Assembly (NCBI GenBank): GCA_910584615.1
Contig: CAJUAM010000042.1
Coordinates: 1 to 25,698, forward strand
DNA from: an uncultured Dorea sp.
Lineage (GTDB): Bacteria; Bacillota; Clostridia; Lachnospirales; Lachnospiraceae
DNA length: 25,698 bases
Reading direction: 5' to 3'
In this document: one piece after another, positions 1 to 7,774 of the stretch
Numbering within the stretch: the first letter of the stretch is position 1
Layout of the letters: each line of letters starts with the position of its first letter
Notes under the pieces: model-generated
Database searches by the model: none
The model's input: only the letters and a program-made list of their open reading frames with translations
What the model was told of the DNA's origin: nothing
Program-made: the position numbers and the translations under genes

Positions 1-3
1 TTC

Positions 4-2538
4 CTACTCCGCAAACCTGATCCTCTCAATCAGGCTTAATTTCTTAAAGTTTATATTTACAAAATAAGTGATCAGTATCTGCACTGCCAACACGATCCCT
101 GCAAGGCAGACCGCAGGCACAGCCGGATAATGGTACACCCGTATACCCATGATGCCTCCTTCTTTCGCCCACAGAAACACTGCGTACCCGAGGATGCTCC
201 CAAGCCCTAAAGACACTGCCAACGTGCCGGCGGTATAGAAAAGCCCTTCAAGCTGCAGCATATACACCGTCTGCCGCCCGGACATGCCGATGGCCTGCAG
301 CATGCCAAGCTCTTTTCTCCTGACATGGACGCTGTTGATCATCGTGTTGATCAGGTTCAGGATTCCGATAAGCCCGAATATCGCCAGAATCCCGTAGCAG
401 CCAAAAAGCGTATACCGAATCGCCTTCTCCGATACTTTATTTTCCTCACGGAAAGTTGACATCTCAAGAACCTCCGCATCGGAAATGAGTTCTCTGATTT
501 CCTTTTCCGCCCTTTCCTCTTTCCCGCTTTCCACGGAAATATCCCAGTAATACGTGATATCCGAACTGCACATATTTTTAAGGGCACCTTCAGGCATTAC
601 CATGTAATATCCCATCAGGCTCGGCGGCGCTTTTGAGAGGGCGGCAAGAGTCACCTGGCATTCCTTGATCTTTTCACCGTCCATAACTTGCAAAAGCAGT
701 TTATCCCCTACCTTCCAGTCCGGATGCTCCTGTTTTAATGTGGATTCAGAAAAGATAACTCCTGTTCCGTCCTTAATGGACGGATCGTCTAGGGAACCTT
801 CCGTCACATACGGGGATAGTTCCTTCATGGCCTCATCGTCAAGCCCTTTCACATCACCGTTAAACTCATCAGGGTCCATCTTCCCGCTGCTTTCCTTCAC
901 TCTGCCCTCCAGCATCCCACTTCCATTGTCCTTCGCCTTATCAATCTTTCCCATTGTATTAAGGCTGGTCTCAACGGAAGTCACGCCGTCGATTTTTTCA
1001 ATCCTCAGCCTAAGCTCCTCCGTCATCGGATTATTCTGCTGGATCTGGTTAAGCGCCCACTCCGGATGCATCTCGTCGTCCTCTTCATAGTCGATTTCCA
1101 CCTTGATATCCCTGCGGATGCTCTCTCTCGTGATATCCTCCGCATTCATGCAGTTACAGATTGTAGCCGCCGTCACAAAAAGAATTCCTGTCGCCCCGAG
1201 AGAAAGAATTGTTACCGCAGTTCTCCGTTTATTTCTCCCAAGGTTCGATATCGTAAGCTTTGGGATGCTCAGCTCATCAAAGCCTTTCCGGGCAGTCCGT
1301 TTCCGTTTCCCCTTCTCGCCGCCCTGGTAGCGCAAAGCCTCCATCGCCGTAATTTTGCTGGCCTTATGCATTGGGGTAAGGAGGGAGACATAGACCGTCG
1401 CAAGGCTTACCGCCGCCGCAAGCAGGATGATCCATCCTTTCACTAAACTGACGTCTCCATTTTCCAGGATTACCTTCATCTCCTCTCCCAACGCCCGGTT
1501 GCTGCTTATGGATGAATTTACCAGTGCCTTAAGCAGCAAGATTCCGCTCAAAAGCCCGGCGGCAATCCCTGCCGGAACAGCTATGGCGGCAACCGCAAAG
1601 CCTTCCCGGCACACCAGTTTCCGGATCTGCCCCTTTGTCGCCCCGATTGCCCTGAGCTTTCCGTACTCTTTTACTTTATCAAGCATAGACACATAATAGA
1701 TACTGTAGATGGTCAGGATTCCCGCTAGCACGATGGCCGCCAGCAGCACGCCAAGGCCGGTGTAAAGCGCCGTATCCACATAATTTGCAGTAAGGTACTC
1801 TGCGTTCTCCGCAGTATCTCTCTCGGAAATCCCGTAATGCTCTCCCGTAAGCTTTATCTGCTCCTCAATCTTATCCGTAGGCATCCCCTCAATGCCCCTC
1901 AATTGGAAATACACCTCGTAAGCGTGCTCCCCCTCCGGGATCGTCTCCTTTGCAAATGCCTCCGACACCATAGGGGCAAAGAACCCTTTCTCCAGAGCCT
2001 CCGGCGTATCTTCTGTCATACCGGTAATGGTAAATTCCCTCTCCGTCGCCTCGAGAAACTTTCCTTTTCTCATGGGCTGGTAAGGCACTTTAATCCTGTC
2101 TCCCACATTTCCCTTAAGACCCATGGCCTTAAGGCATCCCGGGGACACCACGATCTCATCCGCTCTCTTTGGGAACTTTCCTTCCTCAAGCTCCATCTTC
2201 GACAGCTCAAGCGCCGTCTCGTCAAAACACAGCATGGAGGCAACAATATCTTTATTGCTAAAATACATCCGCCCGGCCTGCTCCCTCAGGCCAACCGCCT
2301 CAAAAGTCTCGTCCTGAGCCATCCTGGCCGCCGTCTCATCATCCACATTCCGGTACACCCCGTGAACCGGGGAATACAGCTCATTTACCGCCTCAAACTG
2401 GAGGCTTAGGTTCCCCATCACAGCAGTCGGCAGCATCGTAAGCAAAAATGCCGTCAGTGCAATGGCAATCCCAATCAATATATTTCTGCTCTTATTTTTC
2501 CTTAAATTGGCAAGGGCTGTCGTCGTAATTATGTTCAT
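4..2538 (-). CDS. ABC transporter permease, duplicated FtsX/MacB type
   Basis: This is the membrane subunit of an ABC transporter of the antimicrobial-peptide/lipid export class, 844 aa and complete. Two FtsX units are fused in tandem. Unit one has a membrane segment near residues 18-42, a large outside domain, then segments near 257-285, 310-338 and 368-390. Unit two repeats this near 441-462, 706-735, 763-790 and 806-828. The cytoplasmic coupling loop appears twice, as EYGKLRAIGATKGQI and ELGMLQAIGMSGRQT, which shows the duplication directly. The start codon directly abuts the stop of the ATPase gene, with a GGTGAG ribosome site inside that gene, so the two are cotranslated. The linked kinase and regulator suggest a response to envelope stress or a peptide antibiotic. 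The substrate cannot be read from the sequence. The gene is GC-rich compared with most of the window. Confidence 0.93.
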   Translation of the reverse strand: MNIITTTALANLRKNKSRNILIGIAIALTAFLLTMLPTAVMGNLSLQFEAVNELYSPVHGVYRNVDDETAARMAQDETFEAVGLREQAGRMYFSNKDIVASMLCFDETALELSKMELEEGKFPKRADEIVVSPGCLKAMGLKGNVGDRIKVPYQPMRKGKFLEATEREFTITGMTEDTPEALEKGFFAPMVSEAFAKETIPEGEHAYEVYFQLRGIEGMPTDKIEEQIKLTGEHYGISERDTAENAEYLTANYVDTALYTGLGVLLAAIVLAGILTIYSIYYVSMLDKVKEYGKLRAIGATKGQIRKLVCREGFAVAAIAVPAGIAAGLLSGILLLKALVNSSISSNRALGEEMKVILENGDVSLVKGWIILLAAAVSLATVYVSLLTPMHKASKITAMEALRYQGGEKGKRKRTARKGFDELSIPKLTISNLGRNKRRTAVTILSLGATGILFVTAATICNCMNAEDITRESIRRDIKVEIDYEEDDEMHPEWALNQIQQNNPMTEELRLRIEKIDGVTSVETSLNTMGKIDKAKDNGSGMLEGRVKESSGKMDPDEFNGDVKGLDDEAMKELSPYVTEGSLDDPSIKDGTGVIFSESTLKQEHPDWKVGDKLLLQVMDGEKIKECQVTLAALSKAPPSLMGYYMVMPEGALKNMCSSDITYYWDISVESGKEERAEKEIRELISDAEVLEMSTFREENKVSEKAIRYTLFGCYGILAIFGLIGILNLINTMINSVHVRRKELGMLQAIGMSGRQTVYMLQLEGLFYTAGTLAVSLGLGSILGYAVFLWAKEGGIMGIRVYHYPAVPAVCLAGIVLAVQILITYFVNINFKKLSLIERIRFAE

Positions 2539-3207
2539 CTATCTCACCACCTTGCCGTCTTCAATGATCATCACCCGGTCTGCCATCTGCGCGATCGTCT
2601 CGTCGTGGGTGATCATCACCAATGTCTGCCCGTATTTGCGGACGCAGGTCTTCAAGATTGAGATAACCTCCATCTCCGTCTTGGAATCCAGGTTCCCCGT
2701 CGGCTCATCCGCCAGGATGATCGCCGGGCGGGAGGCTAATGCCCTGGCAATCGCCACCCGCTGTTTCTGCCCGCCGGAAAGCTGGCTTGGCAGAGACTTA
2801 AGCTTTTTTGAAAGCCCGATGCTCTCCACAATATCCATCACAAAATCACGGTTCACCTTCTTGCCGTCAAGCCCCAGCGGCAGGATGATATTCTCCCATA
2901 CATTCAGCGCTGGTATCAGGTTGAAATCCTGGAAGATAAAGCCGATCTTCCTCCTTCTAAACACCGCAAGCTGCTCATCCTTTAAGGAAAAGATATTCTT
3001 TCCCCCAATCATCACTTCCCCACTGTCCGGCCGGTCAAGCCCGCCCAGCATATGCAGGAGCGTACTCTTCCCCGAGCCGGATCGGCCCACGATAGCCACG
3101 AACTCTCCGTTCCCCACCTCGATGCTGGTGTGGTCGATGGCCCGCACCTGACTCTCCCCGTCACCGTAATATTTCACCAAGTCTACTGTCTTTAAAATCG
3201 TTTCCAT
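2539..3207 (-). CDS. ABC transporter ATP-binding protein (MacB/LolD/BceA type)
   Basis: This is the ATPase that powers the adjoining FtsX permease, 222 aa and cytoplasmic at the membrane. All nucleotide-binding motifs are intact: Walker A GRSGSGKST near residue 40, Q-loop FIFQDFNL, signature LSGGQKQRVAIARAL near 140, Walker B IILADEPTGNLD near 165, and the switch histidine in MITHD. The start is placed at the ATG of METILKTVDLV because AGAAAGGAG lies just upstream. A longer reading to 3255 exists but would put the ribosome site inside the gene. The DEPTGNLD form is typical of MacB/LolD/BceA ATPases. A dedicated promoter with regulator-like repeats lies in the 99-base gap before it. Confidence 0.95.
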   Translation of the reverse strand: METILKTVDLVKYYGDGESQVRAIDHTSIEVGNGEFVAIVGRSGSGKSTLLHMLGGLDRPDSGEVMIGGKNIFSLKDEQLAVFRRRKIGFIFQDFNLIPALNVWENIILPLGLDGKKVNRDFVMDIVESIGLSKKLKSLPSQLSGGQKQRVAIARALASRPAIILADEPTGNLDSKTEMEVISILKTCVRKYGQTLVMITHDETIAQMADRVMIIEDGKVVR

Positions 3208-3216
3208 AAATAAAAG

Positions 3217-3226
3217 GCTCCTTTCT
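3217..3226 (-). promoter_or_regulatory. ribosome binding site deciding the ABC ATPase start
   Basis: On the minus strand AGAAAGGAG stands about 9 nt before the ATG at 3207. It supports that start over the in-frame codon at 3255, which has no such site. Confidence 0.75.
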
Positions 3227-3255
3227 GCATACATTTCCTTCCTCGGTATGTACAC

Positions 3256-3300
3256 ATCATAACCCCCGAAACTTACAAGAACCTAACAGGAAAAATAACA
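3256..3300 (-). promoter_or_regulatory. likely response-regulator box and promoter of the ABC ATPase/permease pair
   Basis: Reading the minus strand, three related hexamers TGTTAT (3295-3300), TGTTAG (3283-3288) and TGTAAG (3272-3277) follow at 12- and 11-bp steps. After a further 10 bp comes a -10 box, TATGAT (3256-3261), and no good -35 box is present. Direct repeats about one helical turn apart, the last one sitting where the -35 would be, are the known layout for OmpR/PhoB-type activators. The OmpR-type regulator encoded at 4926-5651 is the natural candidate, by inference. Confidence 0.55.
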
Positions 3301-3306
3301 GTTTTG

Positions 3307-4404
3307 TTATACTTCATATTTCTTCGGCAGCATCATCTGCATAATCGTTCCGCCGCCGGAGGCTTTTATAGCCCTCACGCTCCCTCCCTGTTCCTCTAAA
3401 ATTTTCCGCACAAGGTAAAGCCCTACCCCCGCGCCCTCTTCCCGCAGAACCGCAGCGCCTCTCCCCCGGTAGAACCGCTTGAAGATATCCGCGTACTCAG
3501 ACTTCGGGATGCCGATTCCCTCATCCTCCACCTCGATAAACACATAGGAGACTAAGATATTCACCCGAATCATTATCTTCGTTCCCCCAGGCGAATACTT
3601 CACCGCATTGTCAAGGACATTCGACACCGCCTCCGCCGTCCACCGGACGTCATGGACGAGCCGTACCCCGTCAAAGTCCATAAGCTCTATCTCAATCTCT
3701 TTTTTCTCCGCCTTCATGTAGACGCCGTTCACCGCCCGGATAAGCGTCTCCTTAAGGTCTGCCTCCTTTGGCGCAAGCCTTATCATATCCGCCTCGAGCC
3801 TTGAAAGGTTAGAAAGCGTCTCCACAAGCTGACTGAGCCTTCTAAGCTCCCGCCCGCCGCGCTTTAAGAACTCCTTTCGCTCTTTCTCGTCAAGAGCCTC
3901 ATCCTGCAAAAGCTCATAGCTTAACTCCACCGCCGCCACCGGCGTCTTAAGCTGATGGGAAATATCCGTCACCAGCCCTTTCGTATTCTCCTTTTCCTCC
4001 ACCAGCTTTTCTTTCAGCCCGCCGAAAGCCTCCCCCATGCGCGCAAGCTGCTCCGCAAGCTGGGCGCGGATTCCCGCGCCGGCAAAGTCCTCCCTGCCCC
4101 GGTATGCGTAATTCCCCGTCTCGAACTCCTCCAGATACCGGTAAATCGCCTGGTAATTCCGGTATTCCCTCCGGTAATTCACATACACCCAGGCCCCATC
4201 CAGCGCCAGCGCCGAAAAAAGGCTTACCGCCCACGCCGCCAGATCCGGCTTAAGAGCAAAAAAGAGCACCGCAAAAAATACGGTGACGACCGCCGTACTT
4301 ACAAGCAACATGCGCTTAAGTTCCCGCTCCAGCCAGATGTAGCCCCGCTCCCTGGCTCTTAGATGGCTGCTGATGTACTGCTCACCCGTATGCCGCGTAT
4401 CCAT
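3307..4404 (-). CDS. sensor histidine kinase, intramembrane-sensing type
   Basis: This is a membrane histidine kinase of 365 aa. Two membrane segments (about 32-51 and 55-75) are joined by only a few residues, so there is no outside sensor domain. That is typical of kinases that sense through a partner ABC transporter. The phosphorylated histidine is His150 in DISHQLKTPVAAVEL. The ATP-binding domain has NVLDNAVKYSPGG, DEGIGIPKSEYADIFKRFYRG and GAGVGLYLVRKILEEQGG. It lies just before the ABC ATPase/permease genes and probably reports on that transporter. Unusually, an unrelated small gene separates it from the response regulator gene, so pairing with that regulator is inferred from position. 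The coding sequence is strikingly GC-rich compared with the genes upstream. Confidence 0.93.
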   Translation of the reverse strand: MDTRHTGEQYISSHLRARERGYIWLERELKRMLLVSTAVVTVFFAVLFFALKPDLAAWAVSLFSALALDGAWVYVNYRREYRNYQAIYRYLEEFETGNYAYRGREDFAGAGIRAQLAEQLARMGEAFGGLKEKLVEEKENTKGLVTDISHQLKTPVAAVELSYELLQDEALDEKERKEFLKRGGRELRRLSQLVETLSNLSRLEADMIRLAPKEADLKETLIRAVNGVYMKAEKKEIEIELMDFDGVRLVHDVRWTAEAVSNVLDNAVKYSPGGTKIMIRVNILVSYVFIEVEDEGIGIPKSEYADIFKRFYRGRGAAVLREEGAGVGLYLVRKILEEQGGSVRAIKASGGGTIMQMMLPKKYEV

Positions 4405-4430
4405 TTTATGCCTTCTCTCCCACTGTCTAT

Positions 4431-4829
4431 TTACTCCAGATCCAGGTACGAATCATTATCCCTGTAATAGTTTAAGGAATCAATAAATTCTTTCATCGAC
4501 GGGTTCAGCTTTTGGTCAAAAGCACCTGATATCACAGCCTCAAAGTTCTCGCCCGAATACAGCAGTACCAGCCCTTCCTCGACAACAAACTCCGGAAATA
4601 CCTCTTCATCATCATCCGTAATCTCCGGATAATCCTCCAGATAACAAATCAGGTCTTCATAGATCTCCTCTTCAAACTTGCGTGTATACAACTGAAGATC
4701 AAATATACCCGTATCCGGACATAGATGCTTTGCGTGAATATCCGGTTCATTCACTACCCAGTAATCTTTTGTTGCAATCTCAATTAATTCACTGATTTTA
4801 TATGGTTTTCTCCATTCTACTTTGCCCAT
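4431..4829 (-). CDS. hypothetical acidic protein between regulator and kinase
   Basis: This is a 132-aa soluble protein with no signal peptide or membrane segment. It is very acidic, with a DDDEE cluster in the middle and an acidic C-terminus. I do not recognise the family with confidence. The short N-terminal helix followed by the stretch around DEEVFPEFVVEEGLVLLY recalls small immunity-type DUF proteins, but this is only an impression. It starts at ATG after GGAAGGCGG, lies 26 bp before the kinase gene and 96 bp after the regulator gene, and may have its own weak promoter. Its composition is AT-rich, unlike the kinase that follows. A two-component operon would not normally carry such a gene at this point, so it may be an insertion or an accessory modulator. 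Confidence 0.75.
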   Translation of the reverse strand: MGKVEWRKPYKISELIEIATKDYWVVNEPDIHAKHLCPDTGIFDLQLYTRKFEEEIYEDLICYLEDYPEITDDDEEVFPEFVVEEGLVLLYSGENFEAVISGAFDQKLNPSMKEFIDSLNYYRDNDSYLDLE

Positions 4830-4850
4830 TTTTTCATCCGCCTTCCTATA

Positions 4851-4879
4851 CTGATAACATATTGCCGGTCATCCGTCAA
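4851..4879 (-). promoter_or_regulatory. possible weak promoter before the 132-aa gene
   Basis: On the minus strand TTGACG (4874-4879) and TATCAG (4851-4856) are separated by 17 bp, about 22 bp before the start codon. Only the spacing and the -35 are convincing. Confidence 0.3.
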
Positions 4880-4925
4880 AATATCTGTAAAAAGTATAGC
4901 CCCATCCCGCTCACTTGTAAAGCTG

Positions 4926-5651
4926 TCACTCTCTGCTCCCGCTCTTTGATATAGACGAAATTCCCGTCACTACTTCTGCCATCCAGATATAGCCCATCCC
5001 CCGGACATTCTTGATATACTCTACACTCTCTCCTTTTGCCGTTTTCTTTTTCAAACGGCTTATGGTAACCGGAACCGTATTATCATCTACAAATTGTCCA
5101 TCCACATCCCACACCGACTCAAGAATCTGTTCCTTTGTAAGGATCTGCTTAGGATTCTCCAAAAAATACAATAATAGCTGAAGCTCTCTTTTGCTCAGCA
5201 ATATTTCTTCGCCGTCCTTGTACACTTTCATCTCCCGGCAGTCTACCCGGATACCGCCGGATGACAGTACTGATTCGCCCCCTTCTCTCTGCCCGATACG
5301 CCTCATCAGGGCATTGACCTTTGATATAAGTACCATCAGGCTGAAAGGTTTGGTGATATAATCATCCGCCCCGGCATCATAACCGTTTACAATATCCACT
5401 TCCTGATCCAACGCTGTCAGAAAAATAATATACACACTGCTCTTTTGACGAAGCTCTCTGCAAAATTCTAAGCCGTTACCATCTTCCATTGTTATGTCAC
5501 TGATCACAAGAACAATTTCATTTTCATTGAAAAGATCGAAAGCCTCCGAAACGCCTGCGGCGCTTACAACGTCATACCCTTCTTTGGTAAGCTTTAAGCT
5601 GATTCCCCTGTTTAAGCTCTCATCATCCTCCAGAACTAATATCTTAGCCAT
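4926..5651 (-). CDS. OmpR/PhoB-family response regulator
   Basis: This is a cytoplasmic DNA-binding response regulator of 241 aa. The N-terminal receiver has the acidic pair at D9-D10, the phosphoacceptor Asp52 in VISDITMEDGNG, Thr79 and Lys101 (ITKPF). The C-terminal winged helix (about 140-230) includes LLSKRELQLLLYFLENP and ends with VRGMGYIW. The start chosen is the ATG of MAKILVLEDD, because GGAG lies 9 nt upstream. This gives an 8-nt overlap with the end of the preceding gene and implies coupled translation. An in-frame start 21 bases further upstream (5672) is less likely. It is probably the partner of the kinase at 3307-4404 and activator of the ABC genes, although a 132-aa gene lies between regulator and kinase. 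Confidence 0.93.
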   Translation of the reverse strand: MAKILVLEDDESLNRGISLKLTKEGYDVVSAAGVSEAFDLFNENEIVLVISDITMEDGNGLEFCRELRQKSSVYIIFLTALDQEVDIVNGYDAGADDYITKPFSLMVLISKVNALMRRIGQREGGESVLSSGGIRVDCREMKVYKDGEEILLSKRELQLLLYFLENPKQILTKEQILESVWDVDGQFVDDNTVPVTISRLKKKTAKGESVEYIKNVRGMGYIWMAEVVTGISSISKSGSRE

Positions 5652-6510
5652 TTTCTGATTCTCCATCTGCAATACTATTCATTTCTCTAAGAAGGTTCTC
5701 TGCCTCGGTCACATACACAAGCCTTCCACCCTCAGATATTACATAGTTGAGGCGCTGCCTTGCACTCTCCACATCTCCCATAGCTTTACAGATTCTTGCT
5801 TCCCACATGCTGAAACCTATCAAAGTCCACTTTCTGGTCTTTCCGCCTTCATTTTCTTTTCTCTGTTCCAAAAACTTAAACGCTGACTGATAATCCTTGT
5901 TCTCCATAGCACGATACATATTATTGCCTGCACAAAGTATCCGGAAATACATCTGTTCCCTTTTATTATTTTTCTTCATCCTTGCACGGTAGGACTGCTC
6001 AAGTTCCGCCGCGCGCATCCCCTCTCCTCTCCGAAAAAGGATAGCCGACATAATAATATAGTAATTTAATTTATAGATTCCTTTGAGCTTATACAAGTTC
6101 ACATTTCTTAAAATTTCCTCCGCGCCGCGGACATTCCCCTGATAATACTGAGACATCGCATGAAGGCACGCAAACCGCTCTTTGTAAAATAATGTGCGGA
6201 GTTTATTAAGGCATGCCTCATACACGAAAGGATCACAATCTTCATAAAGTGCCTGATCAATCTTTAATGCCCCGATCCATTTCACAAAAACAGCCGCCGC
6301 CGCTATTACAGCATATAAGGCAAATACACTGACTGTCAGAAGCAATGACGCAAACCCTCCGACAATGTAAGAAATCCTGTAATCCATTTTAAATACAACC
6401 ATATATATCAGAAAAATAATATCCAGTAAAACGATCCCCCAGCTTATATATTTGTACTGCCGGTACTTCCTCATAATCTCTCCTGCCTTTAATTCTATAT
6501 CCTTCTCCAT
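5644..6510 (-). CDS. membrane protein with helical-repeat-like cytoplasmic domain
   Basis: This is a 288-aa protein of unknown function. Two to three hydrophobic segments lie in the first 90 residues (around IVLLDIIFLIYMVVF and FASLLLTVSVFALYAVIAAAAVFV). The rest is helical and soluble, with spaced aromatic and alanine positions resembling TPR-like repeats. I see no catalytic motif. The start is the ATG of MEKDIEL because AAAGGAG stands just upstream; the longer reading from a TTG at 6534 would include that ribosome site. Its last codons overlap the regulator start by 8 nt, so the two are made together. A sensor or scaffold role for the regulator is inferred from that coupling alone. Confidence 0.8.
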   Translation of the reverse strand: MEKDIELKAGEIMRKYRQYKYISWGIVLLDIIFLIYMVVFKMDYRISYIVGGFASLLLTVSVFALYAVIAAAAVFVKWIGALKIDQALYEDCDPFVYEACLNKLRTLFYKERFACLHAMSQYYQGNVRGAEEILRNVNLYKLKGIYKLNYYIIMSAILFRRGEGMRAAELEQSYRARMKKNNKREQMYFRILCAGNNMYRAMENKDYQSAFKFLEQRKENEGGKTRKWTLIGFSMWEARICKAMGDVESARQRLNYVISEGGRLVYVTEAENLLREMNSIADGESENG

Positions 6511-6555
6511 CTGTATATTTCTCCTTTCTTTCAACCGAAACTATCCATGCTCTCT

Positions 6556-6570
6556 TGACCTGACAAGTCA
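6556..6570. repeat. imperfect 15-bp inverted repeat in the leader of the regulator operon
   Basis: TGACCTGACAAGTCA is a near-palindrome: outer TGAC/GTCA arms are exact and inner positions mostly match. It lies just downstream of the proposed -10 of the minus-strand operon, a normal place for an operator. The protein that would bind is unknown. Confidence 0.4.
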
Positions 6571-6588
6571 TTTTATATTCAGACTTTT

Positions 6589-6617
6589 ATTATAAAAGGT
6601 TATGACCCAAATATCCA
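6589..6617 (-). promoter_or_regulatory. promoter of the membrane protein/response-regulator operon
   Basis: On the minus strand TGGATA (6612-6617) lies 17 bp before a perfect TATAAT (6589-6594). The -35 matches consensus at four of six positions. It would give a leader of about 70 nt before the ATG at 6510. Confidence 0.5.
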
Positions 6618-6646
6618 CCCTTTCTGCGCCAAACTGTTGTTTTTTA

Positions 6647-6675
6647 TTGTAAGTGATTACGAGTTATGCTAAAAT
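6647..6675 (+). promoter_or_regulatory. promoter of the diguanylate cyclase gene
   Basis: TTGTAA (6647-6652), a 17-bp spacer and TAAAAT (6670-6675), with an extended TG at 6667-6668. A GAGGTG ribosome site follows at 6690-6695, before the ATG at 6707. Confidence 0.7.
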
Positions 6676-6706
6676 AACAACAGGAATGTGAGGTGTAGAT
6701 ATTATA

Positions 6707-7732
6707 ATGAATAATAAAAATCGCGAACTTTTACTTGAATATTTACAAAATATCTTAAGCGGTTCCTATACAGGACATTTTAATATCAGCGAACTGGACG
6801 AGCCTTACCGGGAGCTGGGACAAGGGCTTAAAGCCATTCATCAGAAATTAAACCTTCTCACCGAACGTGAAGAGGAAGTATTGAAAATACAGCAGCATGC
6901 TGAGATGGTTGAAAGTTATAATGAACTTCTTATACAGATGCTCAGCAAGCGGAACGAATGGCTTCTTGTCGTAGATCAGAACAGTCAGGAGATCCTCTAC
7001 TGTAACAAGCAAAAGAAAAACGGAACTGTGAATGAAAGTTTTTGCGGAACATGTAAAAACCGCCTTTCCTTCCAATCCGAACTTTTAAACTGGAAAGCTT
7101 CAGAGCAATATAGTGTGCGTGAGATAAACAGTGATAACGATACCTATTACCGCGTTACTTCTTTTCCAATCGAATGGAAAGAACATAATTCTTTAGTACA
7201 TATTATCGTAGATATTACGGATGAAAAGCGTACTGCTCACAATCTGACCAGCAAAGCGTACCATGATCCCGGTACCGGTATCAAGAACAGACTGTTTTTC
7301 AAGGAATATATGGAAAGTATCTTAAGGGAACACCGGGAAGCAACTCTATGCTATCTGGATCTGGACGGCTTAAAATATGTCAACGACAAATTTGGTCATC
7401 TGGAAGGCGATATATACATCCAGAATTTTGTAGAACTTATCAGAAGCAGCTTCCGCAACGGTGATACATTTGCCCGGATCGGGGGAGATGAATTCTGTCT
7501 CGTTCTTACAGGCTGCAGCGGTGATCTGATAGAGCGGAAGATAGCAGAGATACTAAAGCGATTCCAGTCCGAAAGGTATAATGAATATCAGTGCAGCTTC
7601 AGTTATGGGGTTGTAGAGATCACAGGAAGGGAATCCGATGCATCCCTTGATGATATTCTCCATGAAGCTGACGAGATCATGTATGAATGCAAACGAAAAA
7701 ACAAAGAAAAATATCCGGAGCTGGTTAGGTAG
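6707..7732 (+). CDS. soluble PAS-GGDEF diguanylate cyclase
   Basis: This 341-aa cytoplasmic enzyme is predicted to make cyclic di-GMP from two GTP. After a helical N-terminus (about 1-75) comes a PAS-like sensing region (about 80-180) that contains a CGTC cysteine pair. The GGDEF domain follows the usual link, with DPGTGIKNR at its start. Catalytic features are intact: DLDGLKYVND with Asp218, GHLEGD, and the signature GGDEF at 259-263. RNGD at 250-253 lies exactly five residues before GGDEF, so the inhibitory I-site for product feedback is present. There are no membrane segments. It has its own promoter and converges on the hybrid kinase gene with a shared terminator. Its input signal is unknown. 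Confidence 0.93.
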   Translation: MNNKNRELLLEYLQNILSGSYTGHFNISELDEPYRELGQGLKAIHQKLNLLTEREEEVLKIQQHAEMVESYNELLIQMLSKRNEWLLVVDQNSQEILYCNKQKKNGTVNESFCGTCKNRLSFQSELLNWKASEQYSVREINSDNDTYYRVTSFPIEWKEHNSLVHIIVDITDEKRTAHNLTSKAYHDPGTGIKNRLFFKEYMESILREHREATLCYLDLDGLKYVNDKFGHLEGDIYIQNFVELIRSSFRNGDTFARIGGDEFCLVLTGCSGDLIERKIAEILKRFQSERYNEYQCSFSYGVVEITGRESDASLDDILHEADEIMYECKRKNKEKYPELVR

Positions 7733-7743
7733 GCTCCGGATAT
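7711..7743. terminator. bidirectional hairpin terminator
   Basis: A perfect 11-bp stem, ATATCCGGAGC (7711-7721) with GCTCCGGATAT (7733-7743), encloses an 11-nt loop. It is flanked by an A-rich run on the left and TTTCTTT on the right. It can end the cyclase transcript on the plus strand and the hybrid-kinase transcript on the minus strand. The cyclase stop codon lies within the loop, so the left arm is coding sequence. Confidence 0.88.
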
Positions 7744-7774
7744 TTCTTTATAACTCCATTTCCATGTTTTAATT

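Noticed and set aside
1837..3151. Long plus-strand frames (up to 229 codons) opposite the ABC permease and ATPase
   Set aside because: They mirror well-supported minus-strand genes, have no ribosome site and no recognisable protein features; they result from codon bias in the GC-rich genes.
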